64,000 nucleotides of DNA from Prionace glauca (lineage: Eukaryota; Chordata; Chondrichthyes; Carcharhiniformes; Carcharhinidae): the NCBI GenBank assembly GCA_037974335.1, contig CM075733.1, forward strand, positions 40,327,959 through 40,391,958, read 5' to 3'. The first letter of the stretch is position 1. Each line of letters starts with the position of its first letter. Positions 44,195 through 56,361 of the stretch are shown here, piece after piece. Made by a program: the position numbers and the translations under genes. The notes beneath the pieces were generated by a model. That model saw only the letters and a list, made by a program, of their open reading frames with translations, did not search any database and had not been told where the DNA came from.

Positions 44195-45960
44195 AGCCAT
44201 CATTGATTGGTCCACATTTATTGTCCATCTCAAATTGTGTGTGAGAGACAGTGGTGGTGAGCTGCCACCTTAAACCATATAGAGTAGGTACAGCCATTTT
44301 GCTGTCAGGGAGGGAATTCTGGGATTTTGAGCCAGCAATAGCAAAGGAACAGCAATATATTTCCAAGTCAGGATGGTACAGTACTTCCAGGAGTTCCCAA
44401 AGAGCAGCTGCCCTTGTCTTTCTAGATGGTAGTAGTCATGGAAGGTTCTGCTTAAGGAGGCTTGGTGGGTTCCTGCAGTGCACTTTGTTAATAGTACACA
44501 CTGGTACCACTGTTTGTCAGGCTGGAGGCAATCAATGTTTGTAAAAAGGAGTGCCAGACAGGCTGCTTTGTTCTGGATGTTGTCAAGCTTTTGAGTATTG
44601 GTGAAACAGCACTCACCCAGGCAAGTGGAGAACATTCCATCACACCCCCGATTTTTCACAGAAACAGGCTTTTTGGATCCACTAGGTCTATGCCAACTAT
44701 CAAATACCAATCGATACTAACCCCATTTACCAGCCCTTGGTCCATAGCCTACTATGCCTTGACAATTTAAAATGCTCATCCAGCTGCTTCTTAAATGTTG
44801 CCTCCACCACCCTCTCAGGCAACATGTTCCGTATTTCTATCATTCTCTTAGGGAAAAGGATTTTCTTCAGATCCCCTTTAAACCATTTATTCCTCAATTT
44901 AAACCTATGCCCTCTGGACTTAGACAGCTGTCATGGGGAAAAGATTCTTATGATCTACCATATCAATGCCTCCCCCCCTCCCCCTCCAGGGAAAACAAAC
45001 CCAGCCTATCCAGTCTCTCCTCTTGCTGGAACTTTCCATCCCAGGTAACATCTTAGTGAATGTCCTCTGCACCTCCTCCAGTGCAATCAACCCTTCCAAT
45101 AGTGTCGTGATCAGAACAGCATACAATATTCCATCTGTGGCCTAACCAATGTTTTATAAAGTTGTACCAAGACCTCCCTGCTTCTATATTCTATGCACTG
45201 ATGGAGGCCTTCTTCATACGCCTTCTTCACCACCCTATCTACTTCTGCTGTCACCTTCAAGGTTCTATGGCTTGCACACCAAGGTCCCTTTCATCCTCAA
45301 TATACCCTAGGGACCTACTGTTCATTGTATATATCCTATCTCTATTATCCTCCAAAAATACATCACCTCACACTTATCAGGATTAAATCCCAGCTGCCAT
45401 TTCTCTGCCCGATTTACCAGCTGATCAATATCAGTCTGTAGCTTAAGACGATCCTCCTCACTATCAACACCACCAGCAATTTTCATGTAATCGACATGAA
45501 ATAATTTCACCTTCTACATTCACATCCAATCTTTACTATATATAACAAACCACAAGTGACCCAACACTACTTGTCACAGGCTTCCAATCACAAAAACAAC
45601 TTTCCACCATCACCCTTTGTCTCCTACTAACAAGCCAATTTTGGCCTTGTAGATAGTGGACCAGCTTTAGTGAGTCAGGAGGCGAGTTACCCACTGCAAG
45701 ATTCCTAGCCTTTGATTTGTCCTTGTGGCCACAATATTTACATGGCTAGTCCAATTCAGTTTCTGGTCAACAGTAACGCCGAGGATGTTAATAGTGGGGG
45801 ATTCAGTAATGGTAATGCCACTGAACGTCATGGGGTGATGGTTAGATACTGGCTTGTTGGAGATGGTAGTTGCCTGGCACTTATGGCATGAATGTTACTT
45901 GCCACTTTTCAGCCAAACTTTTGCTCTTTATCCTCCTCGATCTGTCTTCAGCCCTTGATA
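44195..45960 (-). mobile_element. LINE (GGGATGGGCAAT tail family) split by a CR1
   Basis: 44195-44645 and 45640-45960 together are collinear, antisense, with 3040-3750. The left part has TGGTGGTGAGCTGCCACCTT and TTTCCAAGTCAGGATGGTAC, and the right part GTAGATAGTGGACCAGC and GATGTTAATAGTGGGGG. The break falls inside one continuous region and is filled by 44646-45639. Confidence 0.75.
44646..45639 (-). mobile_element. CR1-like LINE ORF2 fragment, nested
   Basis: The antisense CR1 C-terminal half runs from the 3' landmark ACAGAAACAGGCTTTTTGGA to the FADD region (CCACCAGCAATTTTCATGTA antisense). It carries many stops but is collinear with 10600-11450. Minus-strand fragments such as LQTDIDQLVNRAEKWQLGFN confirm the family. 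Confidence 0.72.
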
Positions 45961-46770
45961 TGGTTGATCATACCAACCTCCTTCAATGCCTCTCCACTGT
46001 CAATGGTTAGGTGGGCCTGTACTCACCTGGCTTCCTTTATTATGTATCTAATCATAGCCTGAGACTCCTCATCCATGTCATCTCTTCCTTCTCGCACCAT
46101 TTTTTATGATGATGTAAATGGATAACATGTTAGTTTTCGCATGCGTGCTAATGACACCCAGCTTTACCCCATTGCCAGATCCTCCACTGCAATTACATTA
46201 TCAGACTGTTTAACAGAGCAGAAGGTTCCTCCACATATTGGAAAGACTGAAGTCATTGTTTTCATCCCCATTCCAAACTCCATTCCCTAGCTACTGACTC
46301 CATCCCTCTCCCTGACAACTGTCTGATGCTGAACCAGACTATTTACAAACTCTGCATCATATTTGACAAAGATATTTGACCACATATTTGCACCGTCACT
46401 ATGACTGCCTATTTGCGCATCCATAGCATTGGTTAACTTTGTCCCTACCTCAGTTCATCTGCCGTTACAACTATCATTCATACTTCAAAAACCTGTCTTC
46501 ATTAATCCAACACGCGGCTGGCTGATATCCCACATTCTACCTGTAAAGTTCTGTAAACATTAAGTCATCCAAAACTCTGTTGCCCATGTCCTAACAATTA
46601 CCCCCAATCTCACTGGCTTACATTGGCTCCTGCCAAATATCTCAATTTTTAAATTCTTATTTTTGTTTTCAAATAACTCCATAACTGTGCCCCACTTGAT
46701 GGATTTTCCAGTCCTGCTAAAGACTTCTGGACTTTTGGCTACCCTTCAAATTTTCCAATCTCACCTTTGA
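45950..46770 (+). mobile_element. LINE ORF2 C-terminal half (L2/CR1-like), degenerate
   Basis: LDLSSALDMVDHTNLLQCL (RT motif A region), then FRMRANDTQLY (a form of FADDTQLY), then the C-terminal LHWLLPNISIFKFLFLF block typical of CR1/L2 proteins, ending near a SNNSITVPHL-like stretch. Several stops. Probably the same family as the GTTGTT-tailed 3' ends. Confidence 0.65.
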
Positions 46771-46869
46771 GGATTCCCACTGCCGGTGGGAATGGAAAAT
46801 CCCAGCCTCCGTTCCATTACAATCTCCTGCAATCCCGTAACTTGTCATGATAGATGTGCTTGTTTAATT

Positions 46870-47700
46870 CTGGTCTCTTCAGCACCACAATTTTAAAGTC
46901 AAAACTGGGGATGTTCACTGATGATTGCATAATGTTCAGCACCACTTACAACTCCTCAGATACTGAAGCAGTCCATGTCCAAATGCAGAATGGCTTGGGC
47001 TGAGAAGTGGCAAGTAAAATTTGCACCACGAGTGCCAAGCAATGACCTTCTCCAAAAGGGAGAATCTAATCATCGCCCATTGATATTCAATATTGAATTC
47101 CCAACTAATAACATCCTGTTGTTGGGGGGGGGGGGGGGGGGGGGGGGGGAGGAGGGTAGAAGGTGAAACCAGGCATTAATCTAGGTCAAAGGCTATAAAT
47201 TCTGCAGTGACCCCCTCCAAAGCCTGTCCACCGGCTACATGGCACAAGTCAGGAGTGGAATGGAAAAGTCTCCACTTGCCTGGATGAGTGCAGCTCCAAC
47301 ATCATCAAGAAGCTCAACACCATCCAGGACAAAGCAGCCTGCTTGATTGCTACCCCTTCCACAAACAAACTCACAAACAGTGGCAAGAACGTGTACCATC
47401 CTCAAGATTCACCACAGGAACACACCAAGGCTCCTTGGACAGCACCTTCCAAATTCACTACCATTACCGTCTAGAAGGATAAGATCACCATCTGGAGGTT
47501 CCGCTACAAGTCACTCACCATCCTCACTTAGAAATATATCACCATTCCTTCACTATTGCTTAACAGCACTGTGGTTTTACCTCAGGGACTACATTTTTTT
47601 TTAAAAAGGCAGCTCATCAATATCTTCTGAAGGGCAACTCAGGATAGGCAATAAATGCTGACCTAGTCAGCACTGCCCACATCCTGTGAATGAATAGAAA
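46870..47700 (+). mobile_element. LINE 3' part (GGGATGGGCAAT tail family) with internal G tract
   Basis: Starts GGGGATGTTCACTGATGATT and continues AGAAGTGGCAAGTAAAATTTG. A G run and short unmatched sequence follow, then CACCATCCAGGACAAAGCAG, ACCATCCTCAAGAT and AGAAATATATCACCATTCC, to the end AGGATAGGCAATAAATGCTG..GAATGAATAGAAAA. Plus strand, heavily mutated. Confidence 0.75.
47124..47149 (+). repeat. Homopolymer run of 26 G
   Basis: Uninterrupted G from 47124 to 47149 followed by AGGAGGG. It could form G-quadruplex structures on the plus strand. The length may also be affected by sequencing. Confidence 0.95.
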
Positions 47701-48699
47701 AGGACCATGGAGTAGTCCAGCTCCAACATAGGACAGCTTGGAATGAAACTACATGACAGCACTAGCTGATCCAAACATAGAGCACTGATGGACACTGTTT
47801 GGACTTCCTTAGCAGCAGAAGAAGCCTTGCAGTGATGCTGCGTAGTGAAGCTCAGACTGCAATCAGGAAATTTTGGCCTGTTGTCACATGAGTCTACACT
47901 GCTACCATCATGGCAAAAGCTCCAATGCTCAGAGAGACTTGCAAGCTCCCACGGCACCACTATCCTCATAGGATTGCAGAGTAGTCACTCGAGGATTAAT
48001 AGCAAAAGTGGCACCAGAGAAAAATGATTGTGTTCTGACCAGTGCTATTCTGCCAGTGCCTTTGCCCATCATTCAGCCAGTCTAGACTGTTGACCTCCCA
48101 TGCCAATGTGATGCAGTCCAAAGCTGGGCCTTAAGGCCTGCATGGCCAGCTGCAGTCTCCCCTATTGATTTTATAGGAGCAAGGACAGACAAAATCAGGC
48201 ACTAAAAATAAGTAGTCATTGTTGTTTGCATAATTTGATTTGTTGTTGGAGACTTGTTGTTGTTGGATGGTGGTCAAAGGGCAGCTATAATGGGGCAATT
48301 TATGGGGAGTAGTTTCACTGAACACAACATCGGTGACCTGCTCTGACAGGTCATCTGATTACAAGGGGCCAGGGTCCCTTTGCCTTTTTCACTCTCCGCA
48401 TTGTTTACATCTTTCCACGGTCACGTTACAGACAGAGACGCTGCTATCACGGTTCCTTTACCTGGATCAGATACCTCTCTGACTTAAGCTTGATATTTTG
48501 ACATGGTTGTTCATCAGTCCAACGTCCTCAACAAGATCCTAGGGATTTGGGAGAAGTAGAATAAGAGATGAGCAAGTATGGAAAAGTGCTTTAGAACCAA
48601 AGGGAAGTATGTCAATTTCACCTGGCTCTACATTTCGGTATTGTGATGGGCTGGGAGGGGCTTTTAATGTTAAGGGCACAATTTTATCCGAGGGTTGTA
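47701..48699. other. No recognised feature
   Basis: No supported gene or repeat. Confidence 0.4.
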
Positions 48700-51600
48700 C
48701 GATCACACCCAATGCCAACAAAGAATACTATTCTCCAAGCCTTGCCCACTCCCAGAATTGGGGCAGGCCAATGCAAGAACAAAAAAAGTCCTGAGCAGTG
48801 CAGTATCAGAGAGGCCTTGGAAGCAAGGCATTGCCCTGCAAAATAAATATTTTTGCCTCCATTTTGCAGAGGCAAAACAAAGAAAAGATGGTGGAAGAAG
48901 AGGGGGAGGGAGTAGAAAAGATCAGAGTGCAAGACAGGAGAGCCAGTTACTGAGTGACAGACTCTCAGAAATATTTTTACATTTTGTCTCCTAAGTGATG
49001 CCACAGGACGTGGACTAGTAAGGAATGAACACTTTCCCAAAACATTCAGCAATCAAATGAATACAAACCATGAGCAAACTTTAATTAACACAAAACTTTT
49101 AAGTGTTTTATGTACATACATTTGAGAACAATTGCAACTCACTGTGGTAATAAATGCTTCAGTAAATTTTGTGCAGAAGTTTGAATAATTAAAAAACTTA
49201 AACGCTCCTAAAAGTTTGGATGTGTTAAGAAATGTAATTTAACTTTTTTTGCCCTTTTGATTTTACACTGACATTTGGTTAACCCACATGTGCAAGGCAA
49301 TTGACAGAAGTGTATGTTTAGGAAATCTTCAAGTTCAAAATAATTTTTCAGATCAGTTCCCTGAAGGGAATATGTCAGATTCTTTTGACAGTAGAAATAA
49401 TATTTCAAGAAATTATATAGGAAAAGGAGTGGTTTTTGCAACTGAGCACCATAAAGTGGTAAGAGTGTGTCGTATCCAAAATTATGTTGACAGGAAATCA
49501 CTCAAAATCTGGGGGTGGGGGTTTTTTAAGATTAAAAATCCCTGATTTCTAATGAGTGGGCACAGCACAGATATATCCTTTGGAAGCGTGGTCTTAAATT
49601 ACAGCCAGGTACACCCTGATAAGTTAGTTCTTATTTGGTAATTTAGTTCTGACAATGAGGTTTCTATTAAATCTTTTTTTAAAACATTATTACATATCAC
49701 TAGTGTGAAATCTAAACCACCACAAGAGTAAATTTCAATTGCTAAATGGCATATGGAATTTTTTTTAAAAACAAACAAACCAGTGAAGGTGATTCCGATT
49801 GGCTTAACATTCTACTCACCACCCAAAAAAATGCAATCGCCATGCATATGCTTGGATCGTTTCTAAGGCTTTGTTACCCAAATCATAGAACCTTTATACG
49901 CGGGAGGCCATTTGGTCCACTGAGCCTGTGCCAACCTATGCCCTATCCCTGTAGCCCCGCATATTAAAACCTGCTAAACCCTCCTGACATTGAGGCAATT
50001 TAGCATGGTCAATCAACCTAACCCGCACATCTTTGGTCTGTGGGAGTAAATGGGTGCACCCAGACGAAACCCATGCAGACATGGGGAGAATTTGCAAACT
50101 CCACACAGTCACTTGCAGCTGGGAATTGAACCATGTCCCTGGTGCTGTGAGGCAGCAGTGCTAACCACTGTGCCACCCATGTGAACTGACCATCTTAAGA
50201 ATTCAATTTGCTGCTTCCTCGTAAGAGAAAATTGCCAGAAGGAAAAAACATCTTTGTCATATTCTGCAAGTGTCAACAGCAAAGCCATTCAAAAATAGTT
50301 CAATTTCACGACTAAAGAAGTGTGGGGATGAAATTTGAATGTCTCAAACACATGCCTTGGATCTCAGCTCCTGTGCGCACAAAATTCCAGCAAAATCCAT
50401 CAGGAAGTTAATTCTGATCTGGTGTATTTCAAAATGGCTGACTGGTTCATTGTATCATCTAAATCATTGATTATTTAACACTAAATAAAAGACATGCACA
50501 ATTTGGAAATCCGAAGTAACAAAGTATCAGAACACAGATTAGTTAACTGTATTGCCAATGTATATCTGATAGACACTTACAAGGATATCAAGGAAGAGAT
50601 TCGCTGAAAACAAACGAACAGAATCAGGTGAACAGTTGGAGATCAGATAGTGGTTGTGATTAGTCATTAAAGTTGCAGGTTCAAGTGCCATTGTATAAAC
50701 AGCCAATCCTTTAAACAAAATTCAACGCAAAATTAATTTAAAAATCCTAAATTTTACTGGAGTATTTCAGTCATTCAATTAAATAGTTGAAAAGACTTTT
50801 TGCAATGTTACGGCAGTAATTCTCACTAAGTGACTTTGGCACTTGGCTTGTTTGCTAACTTGTATAAAACAAAACTGCATACACATCCCAAGCACAAAAC
50901 AATTATTTGCTTCTTAATAATGAACCGGAGGTGATAGAAAATCTGTGTTGTACTTGATAGTTTTCTCCCATTGAGGCTGTTAATTAACATGCTTCACTTA
51001 TCCTGCAAGTGAGAGAGCAGCCATGTATGGCCATTGCACAGTTGTACAAATATTTAGAGGCCTAAATTTCCCTCCAGGGTAGGTTCATTGCCTGAGGAAT
51101 GTATGAGGCTGGCCTTGCATTTTAATGGGTTCAGCAATGCAGGCATGGTTTCTGGCAGCAACAGTGAGCCTGCTACTACCAGGAGGGAATGATGATACTG
51201 CAGTGCACCAGGTGACAAAGTTAAAGGCCAAAGAAATAGATGCTTCCACTACTGGGCCCCATTCCCTCCAGGAACAATTTCAACAGGCCTTGCAATGCTG
51301 CCTCAAAATCTCTACTATTAGCCATCTCCTAGCAGGCATCAGCATCTGTAGCAATAGAATCCAGGAAAATTGGACAGATTTCTTGGGCTCTTCTTCTGCC
51401 ATCATTAATGTGGTGAGGTGATGAAGGGGCAGCCGGCTGCCTTCCCAGCTTTGGCAGGAGGATAATCCGTAGTGTAGTTCAGGGCGGAATGGGCCTCTTT
51501 CACTCAGTTTCAATTTTCCATGCAGAGCTCCTTGTTTAGGTCAGTTATCGAGGAAAGAGAGAAAGCCATCGATCTTATTCCCCAACTGCCCCTCAGCGTG

Positions 51601-52834
51601 TCAAACAGGAGGAAGAGACAACCAATAAGGCCCCTCATTCTGTGCCTCCGGTATAAGTAATAACATTGTGATAAACCTGGAAACATGTTTGTTTTTATAA
51701 CTGCTTAACCAGGGATAAGTGTCTTCCACTGGAGTGCCAATAAAGGACTAGGCAATGAAAATTGTTAAATAAAAAGCCCACCTCTGAGCATTTAAAATTT
51801 TTTAAAAAAAGTTATAGTTCAAAAAAAATGTGTCGTATGTAGCAAGTGTAAGAAAATCAGGATTTACTGGGCTATGCTACATCACACGGAATTACTTGCT
51901 CCAGCAGCAGTCAACAATTTAGTCTGACCTTTTCATTGTTTCTTTAAAACTGCACTAATTGCAATCTCGCCTTAATTTGCATAAACTATACTGATGCCAA
52001 AGTAAATGTTTTTGTACCAAGATCTGATAGAATTGTACTGCACTGGACTGGGCTGCATCAAGATCAATCTTTCTTTAGGGTAAATTTCAACCCCTGCAAG
52101 TTCAGAGACAGTGGTTATTCCCTCTCAATAGGGTCTTGGGAATGCATTGTATATGACGGAACCTCTGCCCCTCTCTCTAAACGCTCCAGAAATAATATCT
52201 TCTGTTACAAGTCTGTATAGCAGTGAAACTATTGGTCTCCCTTTCGAGCCAGCCAATCTTTTATCCATGCTTTCCAGAATGTTGTTAACATTGTTCATTT
52301 TACTGATTTCAGCCTTTGTAAGCAAGCTGGTTGAACTCAGCACTCTGCCCAAATTGATATTTCACTGCAACTTTGAACTTGAATACCACAGAACAAAATC
52401 CCCATCAACATTACTCCTCAAGAGGACAATATCCAGTTTACAGCCTGAACCCAAGGATAACCTGAAACCACAGTAATGGTGACTGACCAGCAGAGACCAA
52501 GGAAACGTCGCTGGTGTTTTATCTTCTCTAGGCAGAGATGGTCAGGTGTTGAGAAACACTGGCAGTATCTCTAAAATATCACTTGCTGCACATAAGAAAT
52601 AATTAACAAAAATCACACTGACATTCCCATAAAGTGTTTTTACCCCACTCGAATACCGGAACATGGCTTTTTTTTAAAAAAAAACACAAAATTACAATCA
52701 TTGCACATGTTAACATTCTAATAAAGACAGGACACCTCCTCAACATCTGCTTTTTCTTCCTCCCCAAATTGCAGACAGTAGGTAGTTTTTGCAGTTCATC
52801 CAATGGTCACCCTGCAATACTGCAAGAGATCGTC
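48700..52834 (-). other. Region downstream of the PTGFRN stop, possible long 3' UTR
   Basis: This is AT-rich DNA directly 3' of the stop on the minus strand. It has no convincing open frame. A SINE (49881-50181) is inserted in it. On the minus strand an ATTAAA hexamer lies near 49079-49084 and could be a polyadenylation signal. No strong AATAAA close to the stop was noticed. Mammalian PTGFRN has a 3' UTR of several kb, so a long one here is plausible, but its end cannot be fixed from sequence alone. Confidence 0.3.
49881..50181 (-). mobile_element. V-type SINE
   Basis: Reversed: AATCATAGAACCTTTATACG at the left, CACATCTTTGGTCTGTGGGA body, GCAGTGCTAACCACTGTGCC head at the right. Lies in the possible PTGFRN 3' UTR. 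Confidence 0.85.
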
Positions 52835-52998
52835 TCAGTCCGTGCTCATTGGGATTAACCTGTGTTGCTCGTATCTTGGTGTAATTTTCTCTCCAGAGCA
52901 GTATAGAGAGGCACACTTTCCGATTGCACAGGCGAGAATTCCAATCAATAAGGCGATACCAATCCCATATATCAAAGGCATCTTAAAGGAATCTAGCA
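52835..52998 (-). CDS. PTGFRN: PTGFRN last coding exon: transmembrane segment, cytoplasmic tail and stop
   Basis: Read on the minus strand, a pyrimidine-rich acceptor ending CTCCAG precedes 52998. The exon enters in phase 1 and ends with TGA at 52835-52837. It codes V-L-D-S-F-K-M-P, then a hydrophobic helix (LIYGIGIALLIGILACAIG), then a tail of about 27 residues with juxtamembrane cysteines (KCASLYCS) and a basic stretch ending RLIPMSTD. This layout matches the C-terminus of vertebrate PTGFRN (EWI-F/CD9P-1) as I know it: FKYPLLIGVG-like helix start, cysteines just after the membrane, basic tail ending in M-x-x-D. PTGFRN is a type I Ig-superfamily membrane protein that associates with the tetraspanins CD9 and CD81 and lowers ligand binding by the prostaglandin F2-alpha receptor. 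The paralogues IGSF3, IGSF8 and CD101 fit less well at the tail. Seen: splice site, frame, helix. Inferred: orthology. Confidence 0.85.
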
Positions 52999-53030
52999 CT
53001 GGAGGGGAGGAAAAGGAAAGGATGAAGCAG

Positions 53031-53050
53031 GAGAGAGAGAGAGAGAGAGA
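53031..53050 (+). repeat. (GA)10 microsatellite
   Basis: Ten GA units just inside the last PTGFRN intron, on the acceptor side, where it reads CT-rich on the gene strand. It lies 33 nt upstream of the acceptor. Confidence 0.9.
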
Positions 53051-53418
53051 ATATTAGTGAAAAAACAGTTAATGCTTTTATTTGGTCTGCCCTCCCGACC
53101 CCCACATTATGCAAATATTTTTTCTATTTTAGCATCATTTTTATGCAGTCTATCTGAATTGTATTTTTGAGCCCTATTTGTATTCACCCGTTCTCAGCTG
53201 CCTGATCATCCAGTTGGTCTTTAATATTGCCTTTACACTTCATTTCCCATTAAGTGCCTATGTTTTAACTATTTCTCACTGTTTTACTGGATTTCCCTTC
53301 TTTCTCAGCCATCTGCTTATTATCTGTTATTACTCAATCCTGATTGGAGGAGGAAGAACATGTTAACCAATGGCTTCACATTGACATGAAAAGGGCATTT
53401 CAGAATTAGGAATGTCTT

Positions 53419-53457
53419 CAAAGAACAAAGAACAAAACAGCACGGGAAACAGGCCCA
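53419..53457 (-). mobile_element. CR1 (TTCTTTG subfamily) extreme 3' end
   Basis: CAAAGAACAAAGAACAAAAC then AGCACGGGAAACAGGCCC. The last roughly 40 bp of the element only. Confidence 0.7.
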
Positions 53458-53539
53458 CAACAATGTCTGATAATTGAATGATCACAGAATAATTATGGCT
53501 AAAAGGCAGCCAGTTGACTCATCCCCCTCTATATGCACT

Positions 53540-53682
53540 TAAGGTGTGCCATTCAGCCCTTTGAGTCTGCACCAACTCTCAGACAGAGCACTCCACCCAG
53601 GCCCTCTGCAACCCCACACATTTTCCGTGGCTAATCCATCTAACCTACACATCTTGGGATACTAAGGGGTAATTTAGTGAAT
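53540..53682 (-). mobile_element. V-type SINE, 3' half
   Basis: CCATTCAGCCCTTTGAGTCT to CATCTTGGGATACTAAGGGG, antisense, without the tRNA head. Confidence 0.75.
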
Positions 53683-54307
53683 CATATGTACTGTCAGTCA
53701 GGCCACTTGGATCTAGGATTTTATCTGTGGAAAAACAACATGACAAAAATCAGAGAAACACAAAGGGAATCTTTTGTGGCCAAAAGCTGTAAATGTGAGG
53801 ATTATGTAATTTATCTTGTGCGTATGAGCTCAATATCAATGTCACAGTGTAAGAAATCCCAGCTATGTAATCAAACCCGCTTTTATTACATGTTTACTTT
53901 CACAAGATGAGCAATTACTGTGTTGTCATAGGAACGTTCTCCTCACAACACTGCTTAACTAACTGTCTTGAGGATGTCACGATCTTAAAATAGACTGGGA
54001 CAGAAAAAAAGGAGCTATTCTGCCACAAGTATCCTGAAGCACTAGACTGCCAGTGACAGTGAATTCCAGAACCGGGGAGAGGTTGGATTGGAAGACATTA
54101 TTAAAAAAAAAAACACCCATCCTTCTGGCATTCACATTAAATGAGCAAAGAAGCATGCAGTCCAACCTGCTGGATTTTTTAGCTTTTGCTGCACTTGGTC
54201 AATTCATCGTTTATGGATTCAGAACATCTCGTTCCTAAAGTGGCAAACGGTGGCTCATAAACATTGTATTCTGCACAGAGGCAAATCTGTAGCCAATATA
54301 TGCACCA

Positions 54308-54617
54308 ATCATAGAATCCTTATAGTGCAGAGGGGGCCATTCGGTCCTTTGAGTCTGCACCAACTCTCAGACAGACATTCCACCCAGGCCCTCTGCAACC
54401 CCACACATTTTCTGTGGCTGATCCATCTAACTTACACATCTTGGGACACTATGGGATAATTTAATTTGGCCAATCAACCTAACCTGCACAGCTTTGGTCT
54501 GTGAGAGGAAACCATGCAGACACTGGGAGAATGTCCCACACAGTCATCCAAGGCTGGAATTGAACCTTGATCCCTGAACCTGTGAGGCAGCATTGGTAAC
54601 CATTGCGCCACTCTATC
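54308..54617 (-). mobile_element. V-type SINE
   Basis: AATCATAGAATCCTTATAGT at the left through a body with a small deletion to the degraded head GGCAGCATTGGTAACCATTG. Confidence 0.82.
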
Positions 54618-54689
54618 CAAAGAAATCTGTAAATATTTTGAGGGTAACCAATAATCTCTGCTTATTTATAAAAGACACTTTTGATTTAT

Positions 54690-55975
54690 GTTCTGAACAG
54701 CTTTTACAGATTCGTGAAGGGGAAGTCGTGTTTAACAAATTTACTAGATTTTTATGGAGACGTGACTAGTGTGGTAGACAGAGGGGAACCGGTGGATGTA
54801 GTGTTTTTAGATTTCCAGAAGGCGTTTGATAAGGTGCCTCAAAAGGTTACTGCAGAAGGTTAGGGTGCACGGAGTTGGGGGTAAAGTATTAGCGTGGATT
54901 GAGGATTGGTTATCTAACAGGAAGCAGAGAGTTGGAATCAATGGATGCTTTTCTGGTCGGCAGTTGGTGACAAGTGGAGTGCCGCAGGGATCGGTGCTGG
55001 GGCCTCAGCTATTTACCATATACATAGACGATCTGGAAGAGGGGACTGAGTGTAGGGTAACAAAATTTGCTGATGACACGAAGATGAGTGGAAAAGCAAA
55101 TTGTGTGGAGGGCGCGGAAAGTCTGCAGAGAGATCTGGATAGGCTGAGTGAGTGGGCGAGGACCTGGCAGATGGAGTATAAATGTTAGCAAGTGTGAGGT
55201 TATCCACTTTGGTAGAAATAATAGGAGGGATTATTATTTAAAGGGTGAAAAGCTGCAGCATGCTACAGTGCAGAGGGACCTGGGGGTCCTTGCACACGAA
55301 TTGCAAAAGCTCAGTCTGCAGGTGATCAAGAAGGCGAATGGAATGCTGGCCTTTGTAGCGAGGGGGATAGAATATAAAAGTAGAGAGGTCTTGCTGCAAC
55401 TGTACAGGGCACTGGTGAGTCTGCAACTGGAGTTATGCGTGCAGTTTTGGTCCCCTTATTTGTGAAAGGATATATTGGCCTTGGAGGGAGTACAGAAAAG
55501 GTTCACCAGGCTGATACCAGAGATGAGGGGGTTAGCTTATGAGGAGAGATTAAATAGACTGGACTCGTTAGAGTTTAGAAGGCTGAGGGGGGATCTTAGA
55601 GACTTACAAGATAATGAAGGGGCTAGATAGGGTAGAGATAGAGAGATTCTTTCTGCTTAGAAAGGAAAACAGAACTAGAGGGCACAGCCTCAAAAAAAAA
55701 AGGGGGGGGACACCATTTAGAACAGAGTTGAGGAGGAACTTCTTCACTCAAAGGGTGGTGAATCTCTGGAATTCTCTGCCCGTTGATGTGGTGGAGGCTA
55801 CCTTGTTGAATATATTTAAGTCACAGGTAGATAGATTTCTGATAGACAAGGGAATTAAAGGTTATGGGGAGAAAGTGGAACTGATCCACTTCAGGTCAGC
55901 CATGATCTTATTGAATGGCGGGACAGGCTTGAGGGGCTAGATGGCCTACTCCTGCTCCCATTTCTTATAGTTCTT
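54690..55975 (+). mobile_element. CR1-like LINE 3' half, several frame breaks
   Basis: It reads [33 protein letters not shown] (motif A), [63 protein letters not shown] and FFTQRVVNLWNSLPVDVVEA, with frame changes near 54840, 55150 and 55465 and an A/G run at 55689-55709. It ends CCATTTCTTATAGTTCTT. A third CR1-like subfamily of intermediate age, antisense to PTGFRN. Confidence 0.88.
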
Positions 55976-56290
55976 AATGAAAAAAAACTACTGCCTGAAG
56001 ATCAAAAGGGTCAAAAGATGTAACATCACTGGCATAAGGGCCAACTGCAATCTGCTAAACCAGCCTTTGGAGGTTGAACTTGGCATTCTGAAGTGAATCA
56101 TGGTCTTTTCTAAATCATTTGATGTTTAAAGGTACTGCCTGGTTTAACAACAGCTCCAGCCGTCTGAGCTTTGATCTTTACCAAGTTAGTCATTCTCAGT
56201 CAGGTGTTACCATGGGCTTTAGAGTCCTCAAGCTGGGAAGGGAGAAGAGGAACAATTAAACAGGCTTGTTGCTCTTGCTTCCCATCCATA

Positions 56291-56361
56291 GGGGATTTTC
56301 ACAGTAACTTCACTGCAGCGTTACTATAAGCCTACTTGTCACACTAATAAATAAACTTCAA
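56291..56361 (+). mobile_element. SINE tail fragment
   Basis: GGGGATTTTCACAGTAACTTCA to TGTCACACTAATAAATAAAC, the 3' tail of the SINE type at 28612, in forward orientation. Confidence 0.75.

Noticed and set aside
51125-51421. 98-codon plus-strand open frame starting with a hydrophobic segment
   Set aside because: The hydrophobic start resembles a signal peptide, but there is no Ig or other domain. It lies antisense in the likely PTGFRN 3' region and has no flanking splice sites that make sense.
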